Notes: a model not told the origin generated them from the sequence alone. A stretch of DNA of 64,000 nucleotides from Hirudinaria manillensis (GCA_034509925.1 CM067531.1:427501-491500), one strand, 5' to 3'; counted from the first letter of the stretch, positions 14,424-28,432 are shown. Numbers and translations: made by a program.

Positions 14424-17400
14424 TCACAAGTTGTACAATTCTCTGATTTCGTCTTCGTACAACGTAAAGACTTCCTCTCTCCTTACATTGTTTGATCTGG
14501 CTAATAACAAAAATTTTTAATTAATTATTTAATTTATTTTATTTATAAAGAAGTGATTAAAATATTAAAATATGAAACACGCTTTTAAATATAAATAGAT
14601 TTCTAATAATTTAAAATCAAATAAAAAAAGATTATTTTAAAAATTTCGATTTTTACTAATTTCTCCTCCTCTGATTGAAAAACTTTGTGTCAGGATCATC
14701 CATTTCCTGATCCGTTCCTTCTCTGAAGTGAACTTTTCATTGACGTCGTCGATGGCTTTTTGGATTGCAAACGTCACGCATTTGTCTCTTGAGTAAGTCA
14801 TGTGGGATAATTTTCTAGAATATAAAGTTGGGTTTTAGCATAAAGTTGGATTTAAGTTCAGAAATAAATTTGATTTAATGCAATTATGTTTTAAATTTAA
14901 CTTTTATCACACGCATATCAGTGTCATCACACTATGGATACCATGGATGTTATCACACCGTAGACACTGTTGTCCATAATTGCATTTTGATTATTAATTC
15001 ATCGCTCACGAGGCATCGCTTCCTATACTTCGACACCAGTTCAAGGCACATTCATGAAGATCTTTCGATGGTTTGCCACAAGGTTTCTTCTCGGTCTAAA
15101 AAAATTCACTTTTTTTTATCTAACATTTATCGTAATATAAGAAATAAATAAATACATATATAAATATCTGTGATCAGATTTTGATTGGAAATAATTATTG
15201 AAATAATTTTGTACCTTAACTACCAAAAGTGCTGACAAGTACTGTTTGCATTCCCCAACTAGAACACATTGACAAAGACAAGGCAGTCTTTTCAGTATTT
15301 TGTACTCAATGGGTCCAGGATTGATGCATACCCCACTTGTTGTTATGATTAAATCTGAAAGCAATTAGAAACAGGAGAAGAGCATTACTTAAAAGTATAA
15401 CATTTTCCTGACCAAATGTCTAAATTATTATTAAATAATTAAACTATTATAGATTATAGCGATTATGTCACACTGTTATGATTTGTACTATACAACCTTC
15501 GATGCGTCCATTAATTTTTAAGAAGCCCTCTTCACTCATCGACCCCAAATCTCCGGTATGAAACCACATATTGTTGCTAAAAGCACTCGTTGTTTTCGAT
15601 TCATCTTTCAAATATCCCATGAAAACGTTTCTACCGTTGCACATTATCTACGAAAAGAGAAATTCATTTAAAATTCTTAAAATGCTCCAATTAATTCTCA
15701 TGAAAATTTAAGTTGTTACAGTAAAAAATAGACTCCAATTCGATAAAAATAATTCACTTTCACCTCATCTCCTGTGTTTTCTTCAAAAATCTTTCTGAGT
15801 TTCACCTGCACTCCTGGAATAGTTCTTCCAACGGTTCCGATCTTATTGTTCGATCCCAGGTTGAATGAGATTCCTCCTGTTCATAATTTATTTTTAAAAT
15901 TAAGATAAAAAAACGGTGACCTATATAGAGAAACTATGTATTATATTATATAATTTCAAATTACATTACATAAAATATTGTACATTCAAGTTATGATATA
16001 TAAATTCAAATTGCAGATAGTCACTCACCGCACTCAGTCAACCCATAAATTTCAAGAACTTTTATATCAAGACCTCGAAAAAACTTTAGGAGGTTGTTTT
16101 GGCACCCTTTGCCCACACTTATGGCCAATCTGCACCTGTCTAGTCCAATTTCTTCGGTAACTCTATCCATAGCAAAATGTTTAGCGAAGCCAAACATTGT
16201 TGGACTATTCTGTCTAGAATAATTGCACCAATTAAGTTGGACCTTACCAGTCAAAATGTGGGATGTCGTAAGATTAATCCGAAGGTCAACATGGGAATTT
16301 AAAAAACTACCCTGATTCTTCGGACAAATACTTGAGATAACCGATATTCCTCGCCCAAGATAGGAACTGTCTCTTGATTTTGCTACTATTTTCTTCATAT
16401 TCAAGAACCGATTTCATGATTGAATTCCACTTCCTTGAAGATGCCAACAGCACCGTTGGCTTAACTCTCTTAAGCGTTTCTTTAAAATTTTCCTAAAAAT
16501 TAAACTTAATAAATTATACAAATAATAAATAATATTACATAAATTTATAAAAATCAATTAAATGATCATTTAGAGATAAATCTAAATAAATCAACGATGC
16601 AATGAATGTGACATTTATGGCTATGTAAGCTGTTCCTCCATTGGAAGTCATGGTCCAATACAAATCCGTGAGCAGAGCAGATGCCTGACTCAACGGCTGG
16701 AAAGACACGACTGATATGGGAGGGACAGATTTTCCTTCGTTGGCGTAAGTTTGGAATGTGTTCATAGACCACAATATCTGGAACAGAGATTCTTCAAGGT
16801 TACGTGATAGATTTAACAATTTTTGGAGATTGTACACATTTTTAATACTAACATTGTCGTGACTGAGCATTGCCCATTTGGATTCTCCTGTAGTTCCTGA
16901 CTGGAATGTAAATTTTGAATTCTGTTATTCAAGATTCAGTGGCAAGTATGGACAACATCCACCGAACAGGTCTTACTGTAGAAACAAGGGTGCAGCACTT
17001 GTTCGGTGCTATGTTTGCGATTCTCTTCTTGAATTCCCCATCGCAGTCATCCACATTCATCTCCAGAATTTCATTCCACTGATTGTTTTAAAAATATATA
17101 AAGCCAGGACAGCAGTCGATACTTAATCTACTTAATATATTTTCAAGCCTTTAAAAAATCACTGAATTTAAATTTTAAAACGTTTTAAATCAGAACAACA
17201 TACATAAATAATGACAAAAAATGTATGTCTTTGACATATTTCTATTTTTGAAATCATTCTTTATTATTATTATTATTTTACTCAAGTTTAGAATCCAATA
17301 GACATTGTCCGAGTGAAACCCCAACCGTGTAAACATTTGACCTTTCGGTCACCACGTCTCCCCTGTACTGGACGATAGCTTTGACTTGGGTCAAACTCTT

Positions 17401-18417
17401 TGAAACCCGTAAAACTTTCTGAAGTTGTCTGTCATCGTCGACAACGATAATACTACATTCAGCCTTTTCTACCAAGGATAAGATGGCCTCAGACGATTCA
17501 TCGAAGTGTAAACCTGCAGAGACGCCCCTGATTTTATAAAAAAATAAATATTAATGATGCATGTAACATTTCGTATTCACCGTTTGGATGCCATGAAAAT
17601 TCTAACCCAGCAAAAATTGAGGAGAAATGGGAAATGAACCATTGGGGAGAATTGCGGCCAATTATCCCTACACCGTTATGGGGTTGTAGTCCTAGCTGGA
17701 AATTAGAAGAAAATGTAAAAAATTTCGTTTCAGTTGTTACTGCAAGCAATAAAAATTAATTATAAAAATGACAGTTGAAGATGTTCAAAGTTAATTCTTC
17801 CAAGATACGAGTTTGTTCTGCTATTCGTTATTTTTGAATAAAAATTTTTAAGAATCTAAAATCGTTAATTTGTTGAGGTTGAGAAAAATTAAAACGTAGA
17901 AATCTAACCTTTATAAATGCCTTGGCCACATGAACCACCGATGCATAGTATCTCTTGTAGGAGTAAACATCCTCAACATTATTGTACGAATCCACTAGAG
18001 AGAACAAAATAAATGGAATAGTAAACATATTTTTACATTTAGCTAAACTAATATTGATTTGTTTAACATTTCTAGTTAATTTTGTCTTCTTTTAAATATA
18101 TAATATTTAAATTGACTATTATTAAACTCACCGATGGCTATATTATTTGGCCATTCTTGGGCCACCTTCGTGAAAGCTGTGACCACAGAAGTAGGTTCCA
18201 TGGCGAAGACCTTACTCTCTTCCAGTCGAAGCTTCACTGGTTCGGATACCGATGAAGTTATCATCTTGGTCGTTTGTAGAATTTTGTCGGGTCCTATTTT
18301 TTTATGATAAACAAAATATTAAAAATAATTATCAACAAAAGCTAAACTATTTTATTTAAATTTAGTTTTAAGAATTTTTCCAAGCTATGCATCCAAACCT
18401 TGGTTCAATAAGCTCAT
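14424..18417 (-). CDS. ACSBG: ACSBG-like acyl-CoA synthetase copy A, divergent and probably catalytically impaired
   Basis: The leftmost array member, about 16 exons. Traced exons include exon 1 18417-18399 (MSLLNQ), exon 7 16900-16853, exon 9 16492-16311, exon 10 16213-16029 and a last exon ending at stop 14426-14424. The A3 adenylation motif reads SGTTGESKWAMLSHDN, so the usual P-K-G is S-K-W. A5 is LEIYGLTECG, A7 is WFHTGDLG and A8 is GRIEG. The C-terminal A10 segment aligns without gaps to copy B (GGEITRSNNVRR against GGELGNMKKLKR), placing Asn where the family has its catalytic lysine. Exon 8 has no strong donor; a weak in-frame GT at 16612 would shorten it by four residues. Exons otherwise stay open, so this looks like an expressed pseudoenzyme or early decay rather than a wreck. 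It is the most diverged copy of the array. Confidence 0.8.
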
Positions 18418-19141
18418 TTTGAAAATTAATTTGTTTGCAACGATATTTTAAACGTAAACAAACTTAATGTAATTATTTTCTTCTTAAACCTGCTTTAAAT
18501 ATCTGCTGTGACCTAACAAATTCAATTTTATCGTAAAATGAAGTTCACAGAGGTCGATCAATTTCATCGGCAGCCAAGTCAAGAAATTAACTGAAAGCTT
18601 CAAAAGTCATGAATTTATAAATGTCAAAATGTACTTTTAAAGCAGCTTAGTTTGAACGAAGTAGAAAATGTAAGACGTAGCATAATTATTATTGAAAGTT
18701 GAAAATTGTTTTATTAAACATTTTGAGCTTCTTAAAAATTAAAATCACGTTCAGGACAAATTGTACTTATGATATTAAACGAATCAAATATTGCGTCTGA
18801 CGCTTCCATCTGTGAACTACGGAATTATTTTATAAATATTTTACGTGACGAATTTATAATTTTACAAATTTCAATAAATTAAATCTCACTTATAAGACAA
18901 ATTGGAATACTTTTAAAACCTTAAAAACCAGAATGATTTCATTCAAAAGAGTAAAAAGACAACTAAACAATTTTTTTTACCATAAAATGGATGCAATCCT
19001 TCAAAGCCCACAACCGCAAAAAATGTAAAATTGGTTCAATAAGTTCATTTTAAATTAAAGCCAAAAAGATGGAAGGAAGATAATTTAAAAGAAACAATTA
19101 CTCGTAAATTAGGAATTTATATCTTTCATAGGCTCGAAGAA
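18418..19141. other. Intergenic A-B with relic of an exon-1-like sequence
   Basis: This holds the upstream region of copy A and the downstream flank of copy B. The B/D duplication begins at about 18861. At about 19031-19052 the sequence TTGGTTCAATAAGTTCATTTT closely matches the exon 1 region of copy A (about 18400-18420), and the same relic lies downstream of copy D near 29152-29172. It is probably a leftover start exon from an earlier array rearrangement. No other feature is seen. Confidence 0.5.
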
Positions 19142-22100
19142 TCATTTGTATAGTTCGCTGATTTCATCTTTGTACAATTGGTTGATTGCCTTTCTCTTCA
19201 GTTTCTTCATGTTACCTTAGCAGAGGAAAAAAGTGTAAAAGCCATTTCATGTAATTTATTTTAACCGCGTTATTAAAATTATTATTACACTAAACAATTG
19301 AATAATTGTTCTCACAATGTTACATAAACTTAAATTTACATACATACTTAAATTAACAGTACCTTCTATCATAAACTTGGTTTGCTTTAATTTAGAATAA
19401 GAATATCTTAAATTAAAACAATTAATAATATTTGCTGAGTAATAATATATTAATTTGGTTAGATATTAAGATTTAAAAATACCAAGTTCCCCTCCTTTTA
19501 CAGAAAAATCTCTCGGAAGAATCTTCCACTTGTGAATTTCATCCCAGGTTGCATACGTTCCTTCGTTGATTTTGTCAATCACTCTTTGAATTTCAGCTTC
19601 AATGCTGGTATCATTCAGGCTGACTAATTCAGATAATTTCCTGTGGAAAAAAAAGTGAATTGCAAAATTTTAACAAATATAAAGTATAAAGAAAATTATT
19701 TAAAAGCTTAATATTAATTTAATTCTATTTTTAAAAAGTCAGATATGAAATAATGTAATTAATCAGAAAAGAAATCAACATACTCTACATAAATGCCAAG
19801 GTTACGACACCAGTCCAAAGCTGATTGGTCAAGAAAATCTGTTGGTTCACCAGTTTCTGGGTTAACTTTCGTCTGAAATTAAAATACTCAAACATTTAAA
19901 ATAATTTATTTATAATAATAAATTTATTAGAAACAGATTTAATAATAAACCTTGAAAACAAGTAGAGCGTTTAGACGATCCTCATTTTCACCAACAACGA
20001 CACAATGGCTGAGGCATGGTAACTGTTGTAATACTAACTTTTCTATCGGCTCAGGAAGGATTTTGTTATTGTCATTTAGAACTATAAAGTCTAAAACAAA
20101 AAACATAATTAATAAATAATATAAAAAATATATTAATAAAAATTACAACTTAAAACGCATCATTCTACATAACATGGCTCAAAATTATGATAACATATGC
20201 TGCAACTACATTTACTGAAAGATTATCATCTGCAAAAATAATTAATTATTAAATTATATATTTTCAGATACCATTCACTCTTCCAAAAAGAGTCAACATT
20301 CCATCTTCATCCAACTTTCCCAAATCTGAAGTATAGAACCAAATGCCTGTTTCATCGAAGGCCTTCTTAGTTAAATATTCGTTATTTAAATAACCCATGA
20401 ACACATTTCGACCGGATACGTAGATCTAAATGAATAAATAAATATCAGGCAGTTTCAAAGATGATGTTTTGGTTTTTGTTTGCTAGATTAATCCTATACT
20501 ACTTCACTCTTGTCTCCTTCATCGTCTACTGGCTGGAATTTCAACTGGATATTAGGAATCACGTGTCCAACGCTGTCAATCTTGAAATTGGATTTCGAGT
20601 TTGTTGTAATGCATCCTAAATGACATAATTAAGGATGCTAGTCAATCACGTAAAAGTCTTCCTTAAGAACATAGAAGCACTGTCACAGGCAGTTCGCTAT
20701 TTGAATCATATAATAATATGCGATTTTATCAATATATTTATTTACTAAAAATCCACAAATCCACACCAACCTGTCTCCGTCATGGCGTACAACTGAATCA
20801 GAGGAATTCCCAGTTCCAGAAAAAATTCATAAACCTCTTGTCTGCATGTCTTTCCACCTACTGTGGCGATACGACATCGATCCAAACCTACTCGAGATGC
20901 CATTCCTTTCAGAAGTTGGATATCGTCTTTCTTCAACTCTCCATTCTCATCAACTCTGAAAAAGTTGAATTTATTAATGTTATTTTTGTTTATTATATAT
21001 GTCCTTTTCGTTATAATACTTTATAATTTAGGATTAAATAATTACAAAAGCGGGAGTTTCTCCCTTTGGAAAGACTTTTTGAGTTCTTGTTTTTGCATTT
21101 AAATTTAATCATGTTTATTTTGTATTTGTTTACTATTTTATAAATATTTAATGTTTTATATTTCGTCAAATAAAAGAATTCAAATTAGCAAATTGATGCT
21201 CTCTCATGTCATCAAAACATTATTATTTTTATGAACACTTTTTGGCACTTATGAATTCAGTTTCAAATATTTCATTGATTTACTTGATCTTTTCCGGATG
21301 TGAATTATTGGCTTTTACATCGTAGGAGAGAGTTTCTTCCTTGCCAGTGCAGTTGTCCACATCGTATTTATGAAATGAATTCATAATCATTTCATAAATA
21401 AAGGGATAAGCAATAAAGACGGTCGGTCTAACTTTTCTCAAAGTTTCAACTAAGGATCCCTGAATCGAAGAAATCTTTAATTATCAGATGATAAGCTGTG
21501 ATATGATTGCGAAAGCAGTGACTAGGTAAATAAATTTTGGGGACGATACAATTTTAATAATATTATTAATAATAATAGAATTAGTAACATCATTATGGTG
21601 ACGTGATATTTGCCGGCATACATGTTGACATAAAACATTAGCAAAAAAACAAATTCAAACGAGTTGTTTCTCTCCTATTAAGTTAGTTTATAAATAGTTA
21701 ATAAATCAACAATAATCACTTTCCACGAAACCAAAGTACCAAGCTTTTCATAGCTAACCTCCAAAGCATCACTTTTGGCAAAATAAAGGGTACCACCTTT
21801 GCAAATCATAGGCCAAAATACGTCGACAACAACCGATGTTGGGGAACATAAATCATGATAAGATACGAGTGTATCTGGCGGGTAGGTTTCATTTTCATCG
21901 ACAAAAGACACAAAATTCTTCAATGCCCAAAGGATCTGATTTAATTTTAATGTTCACGTTGGGAATTATTAATTAATAAATTGGGTTAATTATAATTATA
22001 TATTTATTCGAAACCATTGTTTAATTCTTAAATACTAAACAAGTTATCAGATGATTTAACTTGTTTTTACATTGTCATGACTGTACATGATCCATTTTGG

Positions 22101-23739
22101 TTTCCCTGTTGTGCCCGACTGAAAACAGAATTTAGATGATTGACCATTTCAACTTACTTCAAAAAACATGAACTGCTTACAGTTAATACGAGTGAACAAC
22201 ACTTGTTTGGTGAAATTTTCAACATTCTCTTATTGAATTCTTCTTCACAATCGTCTACATCCAAGTTCATAAGCTCATCCCACTGTAAAGATGATTTTAT
22301 ATTTTTATTATAAAAGTAAAAGTTAGGGTTATAAATAATAATAATAATAATAATATAATTAAATTGTAATTCTTACAATTAACATATTTCAAAGCACAAT
22401 TTAGTTTTAGATTATTTGGTATTTGATAATAAAGTGAAACCATATACATTTTACCTACCGAGTACACCATATTAGAATGGTCTTTTCTCTGTCCTCTGTA
22501 CTGAATAATTGCTTTGAGGTGAGGCAAGTCGTCTGCTATTTTCAGAGCCTGTTGCACATAATCTTCAGTTTCAACCACCATAATATTATATTTTACATCA
22601 TTTCCTGATTGCAAGATGTACTTTCCAAAGTCATAACAACTGAAACCAGCTGTGACTCCACTGCATAGAAAAAGGATATTCAAATATTTTCTCACAAGAT
22701 AAATGAAATACTAAATAAAAATAAATAAATGCAAGAATATTTTAATTTACCCTGCAAATATTGTTCCGAGATAGGAAATGAACCACTGGGGTGCATTGAA
22801 GCCAATTATTCCAACTCCGTGAGAAGTTGTAAGTCCAAGCTTTAGTGAAATAATACAAAAAATGATCGAATATGAGGCAAATTTTAATTTAAATCCACGC
22901 TATTGTTACTTTAAAGGTACCGATTACATTAAGATACAACTTTGTAAACACTGCACGATGAATTCATGAATTCATAGAATATGAAACCTTTATAAATGCC
23001 TTGGCAACGTGTACGACCGAATCGTAATATCTTTTGTAGGTGTACACGTCTTCAATATCATCGTAGGAATCCACTGAAAATTAGATTTATTGAAATAAAT
23101 GTTAAAATAACCCTTCAGCTGGAATAAATAAAGAAGTCACCAAGTGCAATCCTATCGGGATAACTTTGAGCAACTTCCGTGAAAACAGTGACAACGGATA
23201 CAGGAGGGTTAGTAACAATGTTTTTATCACCTGCTCTTAACTTGACTGCTTTATCAACTTCCCACGTTATGAAAGTATCTGACGGATAAAGCTGGTCTGG
23301 TCCTAGGTTTGGCAATATTTGATTAAATATCTTTAAAATTTTAAAAGAAAGTCAATACCGTGATGTTCCATTAAATCAGCTATTACAACAGAAAGAACTT
23401 TTCTGAAATTTCGAGAAGTCGAACTGTTTAAGTTTAGTGAAATTTTTTTTTTACCTCCAACCTATATCAACCAACTATCAACCATCTATTACAATTTGTG
23501 TCATGATCACGCGTTGCAGATAATTTTTCATACACATTTCGTGACATTTGAATTTGAATGGTTAATTAATTAAATCAAAAAAAAATATTAACAAAATTAA
23601 AATTATAAGTAGTTTGGATTGTTTCAATTTTATACCATCATGGAATTAATTTGTAGATACATAAGGAACAAGTATTTCACAGTTTTAAATGAACTGCATG
23701 CATTCTGTCATTTATTTAACACAATATACGGTTTCTAAT
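18861..23739. repeat. Segmental duplication unit 1 (contains ACSBG copy B)
   Basis: A 4.88-kb block nearly identical, including introns and flanks, to 28981-33812. Homology begins at a shared TTTACAAAT(A/T)TCAATAAATT and ends after CGGTTTCTAAT. Scattered substitutions and small indels separate the copies, for instance in the intron near 20700-20755. Confidence 0.9.
19142..23371 (-). CDS. ACSBG: ACSBG-like long-chain acyl-CoA synthetase copy B (16 exons, 655 aa)
   Basis: Exons on the minus strand: 23371-23359, 23302-23141, 23073-22988, 22839-22751, 22660-22459, 22282-22181, 22118-22071, 21935-21759, 21459-21284, 20955-20771, 20615-20503, 20425-20272, 20090-19951, 19872-19784, 19640-19483 and 19215-19142. 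They sum to 1,968 coding bases with consistent phases, giving 655 aa against about 720 for human ACSBG proteins. The enzyme would adenylate a long or very long fatty acid and transfer it to CoA, probably at an internal membrane. Motifs: A3 SGTTGKPKWIMYSHDN, A5 LIQLYAMTETG, A7 WFYTSDLG, A8 GRVNG, and A10 lysine in NMKKLKR. The start used by near-twin D (MADLMEHHG) is ATA here, at 23383-23381, so translation probably begins at the inner ATG at 23371, costing four residues. Confidence 0.88.
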
Positions 23740-24558
23740 ATTTATGAAGTATTCTTAATTTGATTTTTATTCTTAATTTATAATTTTAATCTTATTATAA
23801 ACTATTCACGGTCTACTTTTTGTACTTTTGCACAAAAATTTAAATTTACTTTCCAACGTATTACGAGACCTGCTGTTATTCTATGTCGCTGCTAAATGTC
23901 ACCAAACGCTTCAATTTCAAGGACTCCATTTTAATTGCAGGAAACGAATTTTTTAATTTCAATTATTACTTTCCAATTTCATCCAAAAACAAATTTAATC
24001 TCAAAGTCCTTTATCCACCCGTACAGCCAGAATTTGTTTCAACTTCACTGCTGAAATATTTAAAAAAAAATGATGCAATAATTTGTGAAACATAAAAAAT
24101 TACAGGTAAAATAACATTTCTTAGAAACTTCACGACGGTTCATTATTGTTTTATTTGTTATAAATTTAAAAAATATTTTCAGCTGAAAATTATACGTCAA
24201 TTGATTATTTTGGCCTTCTGCGAATTATTTATTTTCCAAAAAACACTGATAATATAATATAATAATATGATAATTAATAATTGCACAATTATTTGCGTAA
24301 ACTTCTAAAGTCATATTTCATTCATTTTTTGAAAGCCATCTTAAATAAAGGTGATCTGACACCCGTTATTATGAAGTTAAAATTAATTGCTAAAAAGTTA
24401 ATAATAAATTGCAAGCTATAATATATAAAAATAGATGGTGATGATGATGTCAGAAGAAATAGACATTTAATGAAATTCCACAACCATTACTAACTATGAA
24501 TTGTTAATAATATTAATAATTTGCAATTTAAAAGAGAAATTCCTTCAGAAATGGGCAG
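23384..24558. other. Intergenic B-C
   Basis: AT-rich spacer. The left part (to about 23739) is shared with the upstream flank of copy D. The rest is unique in the window. A 70-codon open frame near 23883-24095 has no family features and I do not call it. Confidence 0.5.
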
Positions 24559-27500
24559 TCAATCTTTGTAAAACTCATTTATTTCTTCTCTGTACAAATG
24601 GTTGATGATATTTCTTCTGAGTTTCAGAGACGGACCTCAGAAAAAATAAGACAAAATTTTTATTTTAAGATTTCAATCAATCTCTAATCAATTTTATTTT
24701 ATTTTACAATTTAACCATGTCATTAACAAGAATTATGTTAGCGAAATATAATAATAATTATTATTATATAATAATAAGTACATTTTGCATTTATTTTATT
24801 CTATTAAGGAATTTATAATCCCAAGAATTTGAATCTTTTAAAATGTTTTCTTAAGAGATGCCTAAAAAAGACCCCTAATGTTTTGCAAATTTTTACCCAA
24901 TTCTCCACCAGATATGGAAAACTCTCTTGGGAGTATTTTCCACTTGCATATTGCTTCCTTATTCGACGGTGCCCGTTTGTTGACTGAGTCCATGACTTTC
25001 TGAATTTCCTTTGTCATTTTCTGGTCCTGAGAATTGGCCAAATCGGATAATTTTCTGTTGGAGGAGGCCAAATTGTTTTAACTTGTTCTAGTGAAAAACA
25101 ATTTGCATTAAGATTGAACACACGCAATTGGATAATAAAATCTTAATGTCGTTAGGTGCCTGATGGTACATTTATGAAGGTAAAAAAAGTCCGAGACAAC
25201 CAACTCTGCATTAATTCCATGGTTACGACACCAATCCAAAGCTTCCTGGTCAAGAAAATCTGTCGGCTCACAGCTCTCCTGATCGACTCTTGTCTGAAAT
25301 TATAACTTTATAAATCTACACCTCAGAAGTTAGTAACGATTGTTTTATATAAAATTATTTTTTTTATATAAACCTTGAAAACGAGAAGAGCATTTAGGTA
25401 ATCTTTATCTTCACCAACAACAACGCAGTTACTGAGGCAGGGCATCTTCTCCAAAACCCTCTTTTCTATTGGTAGAGGGAGTACTTTTCGATTATCGCCT
25501 TGCACTATGAAATCTAAAATTACAAATAAGTGATTATCAATCATTTATTAATTGCATTAATAACGAGTAATTAATAAACTACTGTTTAATTAATAAATTA
25601 ATCACCCACCACTTAAGCGCCCGACTAGACTAAGCCTCCCACATTCGTCCAATGTTCCAATATCTGAGGTTCTGAACCACATTTTTTCATCGAATGCCTC
25701 CAACGTGGAATGTTCACTGCCAAGGTACCCCATGAATACATTTCTACCAAATAAGCGCACCTGATATAAGAAGTAATTTACTGATGAGATTTTTATAATT
25801 TATTTATAAAGATTTCAAATTATCCCTGATGATGTTTTACCTCGGTGTTTTCGCCATCTAAAAGTGGCTGAAGTTTCAATTGGACACCTGGAATAACAGC
25901 TCCGACGCTATTGGCTTTGAAAGATGACCTCAGATTTGATGCAATACATCCTGCACGGAATAGTGAAACATAATCAAAATTCCTTAATAACTTTATTATT
26001 TGAAGTAACTACAATGCTTATAAATCTCTTTGCCCTACTAACCCGTCTCTGACATGGCATACAGCTGCACAAGTGGAATACCAAGTGCCTGGAAGAAGTC
26101 AATAACTTCTTGTTGGCAGGGCTTTCCCGCCGTTGTAGCCAAACGACATCTGTCGAGACCCAGGTGGCAAATCATTTCCTTTAGGATGGATTGATTGATC
26201 TCTTTCATGGCAATTTTCTTCCTGAAAAATTGGATTTATTTTTTGCATTTTTCTGTTTATGTGTTGATTTCAAAGTCAATGGTTTCTAGATTTTAATATA
26301 ATTTAACTAATTTTATAATTTATTTTTTTTTAAATCCAATCTTACGCCAACGTAGAATATTTATTGCAAGGCTGGTTATCTTTTTCGGCGCATGAGAGGG
26401 TGTTTTCTTTGCTGTTGTCAACGTCGATTATTTCGGACTCCAAAAGGTAATTTATTAACTTGTCATAAAGAAGTGGAAATCCCATAAGGACAGTTGGTCT
26501 GGCTTTTCTTAAAGTTTCAACCAACGATCCCTGAAAACAAACGAATCTTTGGTCAAGTATTTTTCTTTTAATTACTGAAATTAGTTAATTAGGTTTTTAT
26601 GTTTTACATTTCAAGGTTAATTTTTAAGTCTTAACCTTCAGTGAATCGGGTTTGGCAAAGTACACAGTGCCTCCGTTGCTGAGTAGGGACCAGTAAATGT
26701 CAACCACATGGGCGGACATTAAACACAGGTTTAGATACGAGACGATTGTGTCAGGTGAGCGTGCTACACCTTCGCCGATGTAATTCATGAATGATTTCAA
26801 AGTCCAAAGAATCTGCGATCGATATTCATTATTTATCATATTTAAAAAAATTTTTAATTTACTTAATATTTAATAATATTTAATATTTACTAATATTTAA
26901 TAATATTTAATATTTACTAATATTTAATAATGTTATTTCTTGCTAAGAATTATTATTGCAAATCTTTCATTAATCAAATTCATTTCATTTACGTTGTCGT
27001 GGCTCAGCATTACCCACTTCGGCTCTCCAGTAGTACCTGACTAATTTATATAAAAAGTGAATTAAATTGATGACAAGACGAACAAATATTGTATGCAACC
27101 TACAGCTTGTAAGTGGACTTACAGTGGATATGAGAGCACATAATTTATTTGGTGCAATATTCATGATTCTCCTCTCGAGTTCTTCGTCGTAGTCGTCCAA
27201 ATTCATGTCCATGACTTCCTTCCACTGTTGTGGTGAATTTCAATTCATGAAACAGTTTGGAAACAAACGCTTCAAACTCCTTAAATTATAAATTTTAATG
27301 AATACTGAGACAACTAAAAACTGTACCGAATAAACTTTTCTGAAACCATCACGTGGTCTCCCTCTGAATTGAATAATGGCTTTCAGGTGTGGCAAATCAT
27401 TTGCAGAGTCGAAAAAACTTTGTAGTAATTTGTCATTTTCGACAACAAGAAGGTTGCATTTGGCAAGGCCTGCCAAATATGAGTTTGATGCTCCGAAGGC

Positions 27501-28425
27501 TGTATGGGATAAGCCAGCTGTAACACCCCTGAAATTAAAATCAAAATCATTTGTAAATTTTTTATAGCTGAAATCAAATGATGCTAGCAATTTTCGAGAG
27601 ATTTTTGTTAATGACGAACGTCAAAAGCTAATTTATCTTGTAAATGTCGTGCAATACTTAAACCAATCAATGTTTATCAATTTACCCTGCAAATATCGTC
27701 CCAAGATAGGAAATGAACCACTGAGGTGAGTTGAATCCAATTATTCCAACCCCGTGAGAAGTTTTAAGTCCAAGCTTTTATGAAATACATGTTCATGTAA
27801 AATGTTTCGTAATGCAATTTATTAGTTTTAGAAACTATTTGATAGATTAATTGATTTATTTATTTAATATTTGCTTAAACTAAATAACTGTCCTTAATAT
27901 TAATTAATTTTGTAAATCAGGATAGCAGAAGTTCAGTTCAGTTCAAAACTTAAACAAACACACGTTTGTGACCGAGTGAACGAATAGATTTATGAGACTA
28001 TCATTTACAAACCTTAATAAATGCTTTGGCGATGTGGATCACAGATTCATAGTATCTTTTGTATGTGTACACGTCTTCAATATCATCGTGTGAATCGACT
28101 GGAATACAAAATACTTCTATAAATTGAAGATTATTTGTATGGAAACTAATCTAAATTATAATGGAGATTGGATTATCTTATCATACCTAGTGCAATCCTA
28201 TCGGGGTAATTTTCTGTCACATTCCTGAAAACAGTCACAACGGATACTGGAGGATCGGAAGCAATCTCTTTATCGTCTGCTCTCAACTTGACCGCTTGGT
28301 CTGCAAACCAGGTAACGTAAGAAGTACTTGGAATGAGCTGGTCCGGTCCTTTTATAATAAATATTTTTTTAAAAATCGTTTTTATAATCAAAATGTTCTT
28401 TCTCACCATGATTCCAGTCAGCCAT
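24559..28425 (-). CDS. ACSBG: ACSBG-like acyl-CoA synthetase copy C
   Basis: Exon 1 is 28425-28407 (MADWNH, phase 1), joining the conserved exon that starts GPDQLIPS near 28348. The stop is at 24561-24559 after EINEFYKD. The exon series follows copy B throughout. Motifs: A3 SGTTGEPKWVMLSHDN (about 27043-26992), A5 LVQLYAMSETG, A7 WFRTSDIG with the canonical Gly replaced by Ser, A8 GRLSG, and an intact A10 lysine in PSLKLRR. Another family hallmark is LPHLKAIIQFRG in exon 5. It lies between the near-twins B and D but is clearly older than their split. Its upstream region is repeated upstream of D. Confidence 0.85.
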
Positions 28426-28432
28426 TTTGATA

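Noticed and set aside
14424-18417. Copy A as a dead pseudogene
   Set aside because: Despite the A10 and A3 changes, exons 1, 7, 9, 10 and 14-16 are open with usable splice sites and preserved lengths and phases. I prefer a pseudoenzyme or early decay.
20718-21102. Plus-strand frames antisense to copy B exon 10, repeated at 30839-31236 in copy D
   Set aside because: Conserved only because the B and D blocks are near-identical. The minus-strand acyl-CoA synthetase exon explains the constraint.
23883-24095. 70-codon plus-strand frame in the B-C spacer
   Set aside because: No domain, no splice context, and absent from the matching position near copy D. Expected by chance in this length of AT-rich DNA.
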